A DNA stretch of 64,000 nt, taken from NCBI GenBank assembly GCA_016946835.1, contig JACVTC010000258.1, positions 10,001 through 74,000 of the forward strand, read 5' to 3'. The notes beneath the pieces were generated by a model. The model was not told the origin of the DNA. It ran no database searches and saw nothing but the letters and a program-made list of their open reading frames with translations. This document shows positions 32,590 through 46,499 of this stretch, piece after piece. Each line of letters opens with the position of its first letter. Position 1 is the stretch's first letter. A program made the translations under genes and the position numbers. The stretch comes from Neocallimastix lanati (nom. inval.) (lineage: Eukaryota > Neocallimastigomycota > Neocallimastigomycetes > Neocallimastigales > Neocallimastigaceae).

Positions 32590-35440
32590 AGTAACTATGA
32601 ATCAGTATGATAAATCGGTTGAAATAATTCATGAAATAATAAACTTATAATAAAATAAAATATATTATTAGAAAGGCATTTGTTTTTATTAATTTTATAT
32701 GAAATTGAATTACTTGTAACTTTATTTTTAAAGATTTTCAAAAAACTTTTTTTTATCTCTGTAAAATTTTTGTAATAAATTTTTGAAAGTCAACATGAAT
32801 CAGTATGATATACGGGTTTAAATAATTCGTGAAATAATAAACCTAGAATAAAATAAATTATATCATTAGAAAGACATTTGTTTGCGCTAACTTAATATGA
32901 AATTGAATTACTTGTAACTTTATTTTTAAAGATTTTCAAAAAAATTTTTTTTATCTCTGTAAAATTTTTGTAATAAATTTTTGAAAGTTATCATGAATCA
33001 GTATGATATACGGGTTTAAATAATTCATGAAATAATAAACCTAGAATAAAATAAATTATATCATTGGAAAGACATTTGTTTTTATTAATTTAATATGAAA
33101 TTGAATTATTTGTAAATTTATTTTTAAAGATTTTCAAAATTTTTTTCTTTATCCCTTTAAAATCTTTGTAATAAATTTTTGAAAGTCAACATGAATCAGT
33201 ATGATGTATAGGTTTAAATAATTCATGAAATAATAAACCTAGAATAAAATAAATTATATCATTGGAAAGGTATTTATTTTCATTAAATTAATATGAAATT
33301 GAATTACTTGTAACTTTATTTTTAAAGATTTTCAAAATTTTTTTCTTTATCCCTTTAAAATCTTTGTAATAAATTTTTGAAAGTCAACATGAATCAGTAT
33401 GATGTATAGGTTTAAATAATTCGTGAAATAATAAACCTAGAATAAAATAAATTATATCATTAGAAAGACATTTGTTTGCGCTAACTTAATATGAAATTGA
33501 TTTACTTGTAACTTTATTTTTAAAGATTTTCAAAAAAATTTTTTTTATCTCTGTAAAATTTTTGTAATAAATTTTTGAAAGTTATCATGAATCAGTATGA
33601 TATACTGGTTTAAATTATTCATGAAATAATAAACCTAGAATAAAATGAATTATACCATTAGAAAGGCATTTATTTTCATTAAATTAATATGAAATTGAAT
33701 TACTTGTAACTTTATTTTTAAAGATTTTCAAAATTTTTTTCTTTATCCCTTTAAAATCTTTGTAATAAATTTTTGAAAGTCAACATGAATCAGTATGATG
33801 TATAGGTTTAAATAATTCGTGAAATAATAAACCTAGAATAAAATAAATTATATCATTAGAAAGACATTTGTTTGCGCTAACTTAATCTGAAATTGAATTA
33901 CTTGTAACTTTATTTTTAAAGATTTTCAAAAAAATTTTTTTTATCTCTGTAAAATTTTTGTAATAAATTTTTGAAAGTTATCATGAATCAGTATGATATA
34001 CTGGTTTAAATAATTCATGAAATAATAAACCTAGAATAAAATAAATTATATCATTGGAAAGACATTTGTATTTATTAATTTAATATGAAATTGAATTACT
34101 TGTAACTTTATTTTTAAAGATTTTCAAAAAACATTTTTTTCTCTCTGTAAAATTTTTGTAATAAATTTTTGAAAGTCATCTTGAATCAGTATGATATATT
34201 GGTTTAAATTATTCATTAAATAATAAACCTAGAATAAAATGAATTATACCATTAGAAAGGCATTTGATTTCATTAAATAAATATAGAATTGAATTACTTG
34301 TAACTTTATATTTAAAGATTTTCAAAATTTTTTTTTTATCCCTTTAAAATCTTTGTAATAAATTTTTGAAAGCCAACATGAATCAGTATGATGTATGGGT
34401 TTAAATATTTCATTAAATAATAAACCTAGAATAAAATAAATTATATCATTAGAAAGGCATTTGTTTGTGCTAACATAATATGAAATTGAATTACTTTTAA
34501 CTTTATTTTTAAAGATTTTCAAAAAACATTTTTTTATCTCTGTAAAATTTTTGTAATAAATTTTTGAAAGTCATCTTGAATCAGTATGATATACTGGTTT
34601 AAATTATTCATTAAATAATAAACCTAGAATAAAATGAATTATACCATTAGAAAGGCATTTGATTTCATTAAATAAATATAGAATTGAATTACTTGTAACT
34701 TTATATTTAAAGATTTTCAAAAATTTTTTTTTTATCCCTTTAAAATCTTTGTAATAAATTTTTGAAAGTTATTATGAATCAGTATTATATATGGGTTTAA
34801 ATAATTCATGAAATAATAAATTTAATATAAATAATTTTATATCATTAGAAAGATATTTGTTTTCGTTAAATAAATATAAAATTGAATTACTTGTAACTTT
34901 ATTTTTAAAGATTTTCAAAAAATTTTTTTTTATCTCTGTAAAATTTTTGTAATAAATTTTTGAAAGTCATCATGAATCAGTATGATGTATGGATTTAAAT
35001 AATTCATTAAATAATAATTTTAATATAAATAATTTTATATCATTAGAAAGATATTTGTTTGCGCTAACTTAATATGAAATTGAATTACTTGTAACTTTAT
35101 ATTTAAAGATTTTCAAAAATTTTTTTTTTATCCCTTTAAAATCTTTATAATAAATTTTTGAAAGTTATTATGAATCAGTATGATATATGGGTTTAAATAA
35201 TTCATGAAATAATAATTTTTTTATAAATAATTTTATATCATTAGAAAGATATTTGTTTTCGTTAAATAAATATAAAATTGAATTACTTGTAATTTTATTT
35301 TTAAAGATTTTCAAAAATATTTTTTTTATCTCTGTAAAATTTTTGTAATAAATTTTGAAAGTCAACATGAATCAGTATGATATATGGGTTTAAATAATTC
35401 ATGAAATAATAAACTTAGAATAAAATAAATTATATCATTA
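32590..35440. repeat. 198-bp satellite, about 14-15 copies
   Basis: The marker GAATCAGTATGAT recurs at about 32598, 32797, 32996, 33192, 33391, 33588, 33787, 33985, 34183, 34381, 34578, 34777, 34975, 35171 and 35368. Each unit also has AATAATAAACCTAGAATAAA, ATTATATCATTAGAAAG and TTGAATTACTTGTAACTTTA. Units alternate between sub-variants (for example CGCTAACTTAATATGAAA against TTTTTATTAATTTAATATG). No gene is seen. Confidence 0.95.
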
Positions 35441-35664
35441 AATATATAATATAAAAATATTTAATACATTAGCTTTTAAATTCGTAAGCATTGTTATTTA
35501 AAGCTAATAATTTCTTTTAAAATACATATTTATTATAATACCAAATAATCATTTATATTTAAATGTTTGAGAAAATATAAATTTAAATATTAAATAAATT
35601 TAATTTAAAATATTAATGAATAAATATTGATTATATAAATAAATAAATAATTTAACAAATATAT

Positions 35665-38600
35665 TCTTTTATTTTTGGTTAATAAAAAAAAATTGCTCAA
35701 TCCGTATATGTCAAAAAAAAAATAGCGAAAAAACTTTTCTCTTTAAAATGCAAAAATATTTGAATATTTTATTCCCAATAAGCAAAAGTATTTTTGGATT
35801 AATTTTTATTAAAAAATTATTAATTAAAATAAAAAGATTATATAAGTGAATATATATTATGTTTATAAATAAATCCACAATATATATTAATGAATAAATA
35901 ATTATAAAATAAATAAATAAATAATTTAATAAACAAATTCTTTTATTTTTGGTAAATAAAAAAAATTTGCTCAAACCGTATATGTCAAAAAAAAAATAGC
36001 GAAAAAACTTTTCTCTTTAAAATGCAAAAATATTTGAATATTTTATTCCCAATAAGCAAAAGTATTTTTGGATTAATTTTTATTAAAAAATTATTAATTA
36101 AAATAAAAAGATTATATAAGTGAATATATATTATGTTTATAAATAAATCCACAATATATATTAATGAATAAATAATTATAAAATAAATAAATAAATAATT
36201 TAATAAACAAATTCTTTTATTTTTGGTAAATAAAAAAAATTTGCTCAAACTGTATATGTCAAAAAAAAAATAGCGAAAAAACTTTTCTCTTTAAAATGCA
36301 AAAATATTTGAATATTTTATTCCCAATAAGCAAAAGTATTTTCAGATTAATTTTTATTAAAAAATTATTAATTAAAATAAAAAGATTATATAAGTGAATA
36401 TATATTATGTTTATAAATAAATCCACAATATATATTAATGAATAAATAATTATAAAATAAATAAATAAATAATTTAATAAACAAATTCTTTTATTTTTGG
36501 TAAATAAAAAAAATTTGCTCAAACTGTATATGTCAAAAAAAAAATAGCGAAAAAACTTTTCTCTTTAAAATGCAAAAATATTTGAATATTTTATTCCCAA
36601 TAAGCAAAAGTATTTTTGGATTAATTTTTATTAAAAAATTATTAATTAAAACATAAAGATTATATAAGTGGATATATATTATGTTTATAAATAAATCAAC
36701 TATTTATATTAATGAATAAATAATTATAAAATAAATAATTAATTAATTTAATAAACAAATTCTTTTATTTTTGGTTAATAAAAAAAAATTGCTCAAACCG
36801 TATATGTCAAAAAAAAATAGCGAAAAAACTTTTCTCTTTAAAATGCAAAAATATTTGAATATTTTATTCATAATAAGCGAAAGTATTTTCAGATTAATTT
36901 TTTTTATATAATTATTATTTAAAATAAAAAGATTATATAAGTGGATGTATATTATGTTTATAAATAAATCAACTATACATATTAATGAATAAATAATTAT
37001 AAAATAAATAAATAAATAATTTAATAAACAAATTCTTTTATTTTTGGTAAATAAAAAAAATTTGCTCAAACCGTATATGTCAAAAAAAAATAGCGAAAAA
37101 ACTTTTCTCTTTAAAATGCAAAAATATTTGAATATTTTATTCATAATAAGCGAAAGTATTTTTGTATTAATTATTAATAAAAAATTATTAATTAAAATAA
37201 AAAGATTATATAAGTGGATATATATTATGTTTATAAATAAATCAACTATTTATATTAATGAATAAATAATTATAAAATAAATAAATAAATAATTTAATAA
37301 ACAAATTCTTTTATTTTTGGTTAATAAAAAAAAATTGCTCAAACCGTATATGTCAAAAAAAAAATAGCGAAAAAACTTTTCTCTTTAAAATGCAAAAATA
37401 TTTGAATATTTTATTCCCAATAAGCAAAAGTATTTTTGGATTAATTTTTATTAAAAAATTATTAATTAAAATAAAAAGATTATATAAGTGAATATATATT
37501 ATGTTTATAAATAAATCAACTATTTATATTAATGAATAAATAATTATAAAATAAATAAATAAATAATTTAATAAACAAATTCTTTTATTTTTGGTTAATA
37601 AAAAAAAATTGCTCAAACCGTATATGTCAAAAAAAAAATAGCGAAAAAACTTTTCTCTTTAAAATGCAAAAATATTTGAATATTTTATTCCTAATAAGCA
37701 AAAGTATTTTTGGATTAATTTTTTTTTATATAATTATTATTTAAAATAAAAAGATTATATAAGTGGATATATATTATGTTTATAAATAAATCCACAATAT
37801 ATATTAATGAATAAATAATTATAAAATAAATAAATAAATAATTTAATAAACAAATTCTTTTATTTTTGGTTAATAAAAAAAATTTGCTCAAACCGTATAT
37901 GTCAAAAAAAAAATAGCGAAAAAACTTTTCTCTTTAAAATGCAAAAATATTTGAATATTTTATTCATAATAAGCAAAAGTATTTTCAGATTAATTTTTTT
38001 TATATAATTATTATTTAAAATAAAAAGTTTATATAAGTGGATGTATATTATGTTTATAAATAAATCAACTATACATATTAATGAATAAATAATTATAAAA
38101 TAAATAAATAAATAATTTAATAAACAAATTCTTTTATTTTTGGTTAATAAAAAAAATTTGCTCAAACCGTATATGTCAAAAAAAAAAATAGCGAAAAAAC
38201 TTTTTTCTTTAAAATGAAAAAATATTTGAATATTTTATTCATAATAAGCAAAAGTATTTTCAGATTAATTTTTTTTATATAATTATTATTTAAAATAAAA
38301 AGTTTATATAAGTGGATGTATATTATGTTTATAAATAAATCAACTATACATATTAATGAATAAATAATTATAAAATAAATAAATAAATAATTTAATAAAC
38401 AAATTCTTTTATTTTTGGTAAATAAAAAAAATTTGCTCAAACCGTATATGTCAAAAAAAAAAATAGCGAAAAAACTTTTCTCTTTAAAATGCAAAAATAT
38501 TTGAATATTTTATTCACAATAAGCAAAAGTATTTTCAGATTAATTTTTTTTTATATAATTATTATTTAAAATAAAAAGTTTATATAAGTGGATATATATT

Positions 38601-38870
38601 ATGTTTATAAATAAATCAACTATACATATTAATGAATAAATAATTATAAAATAAATAAATAAATAATTTCATAAACAAATTCTTTTATTTTTGGTAAATA
38701 AAAAAAAATTTGCTCAAACCGTATATGTCAAAAAAAAAAATAGCGAAAAAACTTTTCTCTTTAAAATGCAAAAATATTTGAATATTTTATTCCTAATAAG
38801 CAAAAGTATTTTCAGATTAATTTTTTTTATATAATTATTATTTAAAATAAAAACTTTATATAAGTGAATG
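35665..38870. repeat. 274-bp satellite, about 12 copies
   Basis: The marker CCGTATATGTCAAAAAAA recurs at intervals of about 274 bp from 35701 to 38720. Units share ATAGCGAAAAAACTTTTCTC, ATGCAAAAATATTTGAATAT and AATTCTTTTATTTTTGGT. Because 274 is not a multiple of three, the repeated 87-codon minus-strand frames are just one frame of each unit and not a gene family. The first three units are almost identical; later ones fall into sub-variants. Confidence 0.95.
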
Positions 38871-38989
38871 TAAAAATATAAATAAATAAATTTATTTATT
38901 AACATTAATGAATGTAAATTAATAATATAAATAAATATTTTAATATAAATATTAATGAATATATTAATATATTAAATAAATATTTTGAC

Positions 38990-40080
38990 ATATCTATTAA
39001 TGAACATGTATTAATAATATAAATAAATAATTCAATATAGTTATTAATGAATATTTATTAATAAAATAAATAAAATAGGGTTATGAGTTGCATTTCGGAT
39101 AACGTGGCTTTTTAAATTTAAATAAATTAAATCGGAGAGATGTGCTTTTCACAAAATGTGGCTTAAAATATTTTTATTATTTATTATTTATTTATTATAT
39201 TATTATAATTATTTATTATATTTATTATTTGTTATTATATTTTATATTTATTATTTGCTGTTGTTTATTATTTATTATTATTTTTTATATTTATTATTTC
39301 CTATTATTTATTATTTGCTATTATTTATTATTTATTATTTATTATTTACTAGGGTTATTTATTGGTTAAAAAAATATATATTGTGGCAATTAATTAAAAA
39401 TATTTAAGCCACATTGTGAAAAACACAATTGCGAAATGCACATTTGCACATTCATAAAATTGCATTTTGAAAATGTGGCTTTTTAAAGTTTTAAATAATT
39501 AATTAATAAATAAAAGTTAGGGTCAGAGATTTTTTAATTTTTATATTATTAAGTTATTAATAATATAAATATTATAATATATATTAATGAATATATTCTA
39601 CTATTTTAAATAAATATTAATAAAAAATTATATAAGTGTATGTATATAATGTATATAAATAAATTTAATTGTAAATATTAATGTATATATATTAATTATG
39701 TAAATAAATATTTTAATAAAAATATTAATGAATATATATTTATATACTATAAATAAATATTATAATGTATATTAATGAATATTTATTAATAATACAAATT
39801 AATATTATAATATATATAAATTAATATTTAATAACAATATAAATAAATATTTATATATATATATAAATGAATATTTAATAACAATATAAATAAATATTTT
39901 AATATATATATTAATGTATATATATTAATTTTTTAAATAAATATTTTTATATATCTATTAATGAACATGTTTTAATAACATAAATAAATAATTCAATATA
40001 TATATTAATGAATATTTATTAATAAAATAAATAAATAGGGTTATGAGTTCCATTTCGGATAACGTGGCTTGTTAAAATTT
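38990..40080. repeat. Direct repeat pair ending in TAGGGTTATGAGTT
   Basis: About 120 bp ending near 39110 is repeated about 960 bp later, ending near 40072. Both end with AATAGGGTTATGAGTTSCATTT and CGGATAACGTGGCTT. The TAGGGTTA piece resembles a single telomeric repeat but has no adjoining tract. Confidence 0.75.
39141..39427. mobile_element. MITE-like inverted-repeat element 1
   Basis: The left end (39141-39175) starts TGTGCTTTTCACAAAATGTG and continues GCTTAAAATATTTTT. The right end (39395-39427) is its near-complement, ending ACATTGTGAAAAACACA. The interior is a TTATTTA-type repeat without a gene. Diverged copies of the end motif (GTGGCTT / AAGCCAC with CATTTCG or CGAAATG) lie at 39090, 39431-39490, 40747, 40980 and 45210. 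No clear target-site duplication is seen. Confidence 0.5.
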
Positions 40081-40118
40081 AAATAAATAAAATAAAAATT
40101 AAAAATCTCTAACCCTAA
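39517..40118. mobile_element. MITE-like inverted-repeat element 2 with telomere-like ends
   Basis: Left end TTAGGGTCAGAGATTTTT and right end AAAAATCTCTAACCCTAA form a terminal inverted repeat of about 30 bp with one mismatch and one indel. The 600-bp interior is non-coding. Target-site duplication is unclear. It could also be two short telomere-like segments in opposite orientation. Confidence 0.45.
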
Positions 40119-40153
40119 TATTTATTTATTATTATTTAATTTTTATTTCTTTT

Positions 40154-40193
<40 letters not shown>

Positions 40194-41309
40194 TTTTATT
40201 TTTATTATTATTATTTATTTATTTTAAAAAATAGTTATATAAAAAAAAATATAAATCAATAAAAAATATTTTAAATAAAAAATATACATTTATATATAAA
40301 ATTTAAAAAAGGTTTATATATATATTTAAAATATAAAAAATTAATTATATTTAAATTTTAAAAATCCTTATAAATATCTTTAAAGTTATATTTAAAACTT
40401 AAAAAGGTTATATATCTTTTAATTATAAAAAAAAATATTCCTTAAATATTCTTCAGAAATATAAATAAAAGTTTTAAAATAAATTTTCTTTAAATGTTTA
40501 TTAATTATTTAAGGTTAATAAAACAATTGTGACAGAATTCAGATAATCCTTTTCGTTTGATAATTAACCTGTAATTTATTATAAATTGGTATTTTCATTA
40601 CTTAATTTAATTAAATATTTAAACCATCATTTAATATTATCATTTCTTAGTTCTTCCAGTATCATCAAACATTGTTTACATCATAAGAAAGTTTATTTAC
40701 TTATTTTTTTTTTTTTTTTTTGTTATTTATGATTTAATTGAGGATAGTGCATTTCGCAATGTAGCGTATTTTTGTATTTTACTATTTTTTTAATAATATA
40801 ATAAATAATAAGTATTCTTTTTTTCTTTTTTATATATAATTTATTAATATTCCATTGTAAAAATAAGTTTTTATAAAAAATAATTTTTAATATTTCTTTT
40901 GAAATAGTAATTATTTTTATATTTATTTATGATTATATAGAATATCTTAAAAATGTATGGCTTTATTTTTTTAAATATTTAAGCCACATTACAAATCAAA
41001 TTATTGTGAAATGTACTATATTCGAATTGCATAAATCCCATTTTTTTTGTGATACTTTATTAAATATATGTTTAAGTTAATACTGAAAAGAATTGAACTT
41101 TTTGCCGTTTCATCTTAAATTTTATTTTCTTCAATTGATATAGATGTATTAAATTCTTTTAGGGATGATTATTTAAGCATTCATATTTAGGGGTTTTTAT
41201 TTTTTTTAACATTTAAAATAATGAAAGATTTGCATTTATATAGTTTTATCATATATTATATTTAGGAATTAACTTTTTTTTTTTTTTTTTTTTAAATAAA
41301 TATATTTTA
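40119..41309. other. A+T-rich DNA with an inverted GTGGCTT-type pair
   Basis: A long poly-T run is at about 40157-40191. The end motif of inverted-repeat element 1 appears as GTGCATTTCGCAATGTAGCG at 40747 and inverted as AAGCCACATTACAAATC at 40981, with TTGTGAAATGTAC after it. No gene is seen. Confidence 0.5.
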
Positions 41310-41339
<30 letters not shown>

Positions 41340-41352
<13 letters not shown>

Positions 41353-42425
41353 AATATATTTTAACTATTTTAATAAATATTTTGATATATATTTAAATGT
41401 ATATATAATAATTATTTAAATATATTTTTTGATATATATATAAATATATATATAATAATTAATTAAATAAATATTTTGATATATATTTAAATGAATATAT
41501 AATAATTATTTAAATATATTTTTTGATATATATATAAATGTATATATTAATTAATTAAATAAATATTTTGATATATATTTAAATGTATATATAATAATTA
41601 TTTAAATAAATATTTTGATATATATATTAGTGAATATATAATAATTATTTAAATAAATATTTTGATATATATATTAGTGAATATATAATAATTAATTAAA
41701 TAAATATTTTGATATATATATTAGTGAATATATAATAATTAATTAAATAAATATTTTGATATATATTTAAATGTATATATAATAATTATTTAAATAAATA
41801 TTTTGATATATATATTAGTGAATATATAATAATTAATTAAATAAATATTTTGATATATATTTAAATGTATATATAATAATTAATTAAATAAATATTTTGA
41901 TATATATATTAGTGAATATATAATAATTAATTAAATAAATATTTTGATATATATATTAGTGAATATATAATAATTAATTAAATAAATATTTTGATATATA
42001 TATTAGTGAATATATAATAATTAATTAAATAAATATTTTGATATATATTTAAATGTATATATGATAATTATTTAAATAAATATTTTGATATATATATTAG
42101 TGAATATATAATAATTAATTAAATAAATATTTTGATATATATATTAGTGAATATATAATAATTAATTAAATAAATATTTTGATATATATATTAGTGAATA
42201 TATAATAATTAATTAAATAAATATTTTGATATATATATTAGTGAATATATAATAATTAATTAAATAAATATTTTGATATATATTTAAATGTATATATAAT
42301 AATTAATTAAATAAATATTTTGATATATATATTAATTAATATTTATTACTTAAATAAATATTTTGATATATATATTAATTAATATTTATTACTTAAATAA
42401 ATATTTTGATATATATATTAATGAA
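41340..42425. repeat. 47-bp minisatellite, about 20 or more copies
   Basis: Unit core TAAATAAATATTTTGATATA followed by TATATTAGTGAATATATAA. Two variants alternate irregularly: ATATTAGTGAAT and TTTAAATGTATA. Preceded by poly-T runs. Confidence 0.9.
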
Positions 42426-44785
42426 TATTTAAATAAAGAATAAAATATAAAGATAAAATAAAATAAAGAATAAAAAAAAAAATAAAATAAAATAAAGAAT
42501 AAAATAAAGATAAAATATAATAAAGAGAAAAAAAATAAAACAAAAAAAATAAAATAAAATAAAGAATAAAATAAAGAATAAAATAAAATAAAGAATAAAA
42601 TAAAGAATAAAATAAAAAATAAAATAAAATAAAGAATAAAATAAAGATAAAATATAATAAAGAGAAAAAAAATAAAACAAAAAAAATAAAATAAAATAAA
42701 GAATAAAATAAAAAATAAAATAAAATAAAGAATAAAATAAAGATTAAAATAAAAAATAAAATAAAATAAAGAATAAAATAAAAATAAAGAATAAAATAAA
42801 TCAAAATAACATAAAATAAAATAAAGAATAAAATAAAGAATAAAATAAAGATAAATAAAATTAAATAAAGAATAAAATAAAAAAAAAAAAATAAAATAAA
42901 GATAAATAAAATTAAATAAAGAATAAAATAAAAAAAAAAAAAATAAAATAAAGATAAATAAAATTAAATAAAGAATAAAAAAAAAAAAAAAATAAAATAA
43001 AATAAAGATAAATAAAATTAAATAAAGAATAAAATAAATCAAAATAAAATAAAATAAAATAAAATAAAATAAAATAAAATAAAATAAAATAAAATAAAAT
43101 AAAATAAAATAAAATAAAATAAAATAAAAAATTAATATAAATCAAAATAAAGAATTGAATGAAATAAAAAATTAAAATAAAATAAAATAAAGAATTGAAT
43201 AAAATAAAATAAATAATGAAATATAAAATAAAATAAAACATAAAAAATAAATAATAAAAAATAAAATAAAACATAAAGAATAAAATAAAATAAAATAAAA
43301 TAAAGAATAAAATAAAGAATAAAATAAAGAATAAAATAAATCAAAATAACATAAAATAAAATAAGGAATAAAATAAATCAAAATAACATAAAATAAAATA
43401 AAGAATAAAATAAATCAAAATAACATAAAATAAAATAAAGAATAAAATAAAGAATAAAATAAAGATAAATAAAATTAAATAAAGAATAAAATAAAAAAAA
43501 AAAAAAATAAAATAAAGATAAATAAAATTAAATAAAGAATAAAAAAAAAAAAAAAAAATAAAATAAAATAAAATAAAATAAAATAAAATAAAATAAAATA
43601 AAATAAAATAAAATAAATAAAATAAAATAAAATAAAAAATTAATATAAATCAAAATAAAGAATTGAATGAAATAAAAAATTAAAATAAAATAAAATAAAG
43701 AATTGAATAAAATAAAATAAATAATGAAATATAAAATAAAATAAAACATAAAAAATAAATAAAAAATAAAATAAAAAAAATAAAATAAAACATAAAGAAT
43801 AAAATAAAATAAAATAAAATAAAGAATAAAATAAAGAATAAAATAAAGAATAAAATAAAATAAAAAATAAAACAAAATAAAATAAAATAAAGAATAAAAT
43901 AAATCAAAATAAAATAAAATAAAGAATAAAATAAATCAAAATAAAATAAAATAAAGAATAAAATAAATCAAAATAAAATATAATAAAGAATAAAATAAAT
44001 CAAAATAAAATAAAATAAAAAATAAAATAAAATAAAATAAAGAATAAAATAAAAAAGAAATAAAAAAAAATAAAGAATAAAATAAAAAAGAAATAAAAAA
44101 AAATAAAGAATAAAATAAAATAAAATAAAGAATAAAATAAAAAAGAAATAAAAAAAAATAAAGAATAAAATAAAAAAGAAATAAAAAAAAATAAAGAATA
44201 AAATAAAATAAAATAAAGAATAAAAAAGAAATAAAATAAAATAAAGAATAAAATAAAATAAAATAAAGAATAAAATAAAATAAAAAAAAAAAAATAAAAT
44301 AAAAAAAAAAAAATAAAATAAAACATAAAGAATAAAATAAAGATAAATAAAATAAAATAAAGAATAGAATAAAATAAAATAAAGAATAAAATAAAGATAA
44401 ATAAAATAAAAAAAAAATAAAATAAAAAAAAAATAAAATAAAACATAAAGAATAAAATAAATCAAAATAAAATAAAAATAAAGAATAAAATAAATCAAAA
44501 TAAAATAAAATAAAGAATAGAATAAAATAAAATAAAGAATAAAATAAAAATTAAAATAAAATAAAAAAGAAATAAAATAAAACATAAAAAATAAAATAAA
44601 ATAAAGAATAAAATAAAAAAGAAATAAAAAAAATAAAGAATAGAATAAATAAAATAAATAATAAAATATAAAGAAATAAAATAAAACATAAAAAATAAAT
44701 AAAAAATAAAATAAAATAAAGAATAAAGTAAAAATTAAAATAAAATAAAAAAGAAATAAAATAAAATATAAAACGAAAAATAAAA
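42426..44785. repeat. AAAATAAAGAAT-type array, about 2.3 kb
   Basis: A-rich repeat of pentamer AAAAT and the unit AAATAAAGAATAAAAT with occasional ATAAATCAAAATAA. A block of about 600 bp (around 43090-43330) recurs around 43620-43860, showing segmental duplication. Many Phe/Tyr/Leu-only frames cross it; none is a gene. Confidence 0.9.
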
Positions 44786-45098
44786 ACATTTAATGACTAT
44801 TTTTTTTTTAAGGAATAAATTATTTTTAGCAATACTTTTTATTTAAAAGAATAATTTTTTTTAAATAATATTTTATTCTTTTAAATAATATTTTATTTGA
44901 AGTTTATTTTAAAGTATCATTTTTTTTTTATTATTAAGAATATTTTTTTTTTTTAGGTATAGGTACTTTTTTTAAATACAAATATTTTTAAGACTTTTTT
45001 AATTTTTAAATATAAGAATATATATATATTTTATTATTTAAATATTTTTATTGAATATTTTATTTTATATTTATTTATTTATTTTTTTTTAAAATAAA

Positions 45099-45141
<43 letters not shown>

Positions 45142-45234
45142 TTAACACTAATTTAACATTATTTATTAAAACTGTTTATTTATTAATTCAATTATTAAAA
45201 ATTTAATTAGCCACATTTTTCGAAATACTATAAT
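44786..45234. other. Spacer between opposed repeat arrays
   Basis: A+T-rich DNA with a poly-A run of about 38 bases near 45102-45139 and a single AGCCACATTTTTCGAAATAC copy of the end motif at 45209. No gene is seen. Confidence 0.5.
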
Positions 45235-46160
45235 TCCATATTCATTAATATATTAAAATATTTATTTATATTATTAATATAAATTCATTAAAATATATAT
45301 TAAAATATTTATTTATATTATTAATATATATTCATTAAAATAAATAATAAATAATTTATTTATATTATTAATTTATATACATCAATATATATATCAAAAT
45401 ATTTATTTAAGTAATTAGTAAATATTCATTAATATATATATCAAAATATTTATTTATATTATTAATATATATTCATTAAAATATATAATAAATAATTTAT
45501 TTATATTATTAATATATATTCATTAAAATATATAATAAATAATTTATTTATATTATTAATATATATTCATTAAAATATATAATAAATAATTTATTTATAT
45601 TATTAATATATATTCATTAATATATATAATAAATAATTTATTTATATTATTAATATATATTCATTAATATATATAATAAATAATTTATTTATATTATTAA
45701 TATATATTCATTAATATATATAATAAATAATTTATTTATATTATTAATATATATTCATTAATATTTATATTAAAATATTTATTTATTATTTTATAAACAT
45801 ACATCAATATATATATCAAAATATTTATTTAAGTAATTAATATATATTCATTAATATATATATTAAAATATTTATTTAAGTAATTATTTTATTTTTTTTA
45901 TTCTTTATTTTATTTTATCTTTATTTTATTCTTTATTTTATTTTATTTTTTTTTATTTTTTATTTTATTTTTTTTTTATATTCTTTATTTTATTTTATTT
46001 TTTATTATATTATTTTTTATTTCTTTTTTATGTTTTATTTTATTTTATTTTTTATTATATTATTTTTTATTTCTTTTTTATGTTTTATTTTATTTATTTT
46101 TTATTTTATTTATTTTTTATTTTATTTTATTTTATTTTTTATTTCTTATTTTATATTTTT
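45235..46160. repeat. Repeats inverted relative to 41.3-44.8 kb
   Basis: 45235-45880 has units of about 47-60 bp (core TTATTAATATATATTCATTA) that match the reverse complement of the 47-bp array. 45895-46160 is TTTATTCTTTATTTTATTTT, the complement of the AAAATAAAGAAT array. The two kinds therefore recur here in opposite orientation. Confidence 0.8.
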
Positions 46161-46499
46161 ATATTACAATTTTTTTTATATTCTGATTTATTTAATTAGA
46201 AATTGCTTTAAAGAAAATATTTTATTGTATTAAAAAAAAAAAAAAAAATAAATAATTTATTAGTTAAAAATTAAAATAATAAATAATTAATCCTATAAAT
46301 ATTATTAACTATTAATTGAATATATATAAATTATTTGATGGATGATATAATCCATTAAATTAAAAATTTAATATTATAAATAAATTTTTATTAAACATAA
46401 AAATATATCAAAACAATTTTTTCTTAAAATATTATTTAATTTTAATATGATTAACATAAATTAAAGATAAATTATCCTATGATAATTTCATTTTTTTAT

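Noticed and set aside
32590-38870. CRISPR-like array
   Set aside because: Units are 198 or 274 bp tandem satellites with conserved spacers, in eukaryotic DNA; no cas genes.
35711-38905. Family of 87-codon proteins (MSKFFLFTKNKR...)
   Set aside because: One frame of the 274-bp satellite; the period is not a multiple of three and the frame is lost in several units.
42389-44789. Many long Phe/Tyr/Leu frames up to 273 codons
   Set aside because: Artefacts of AAAATA-type repeats.
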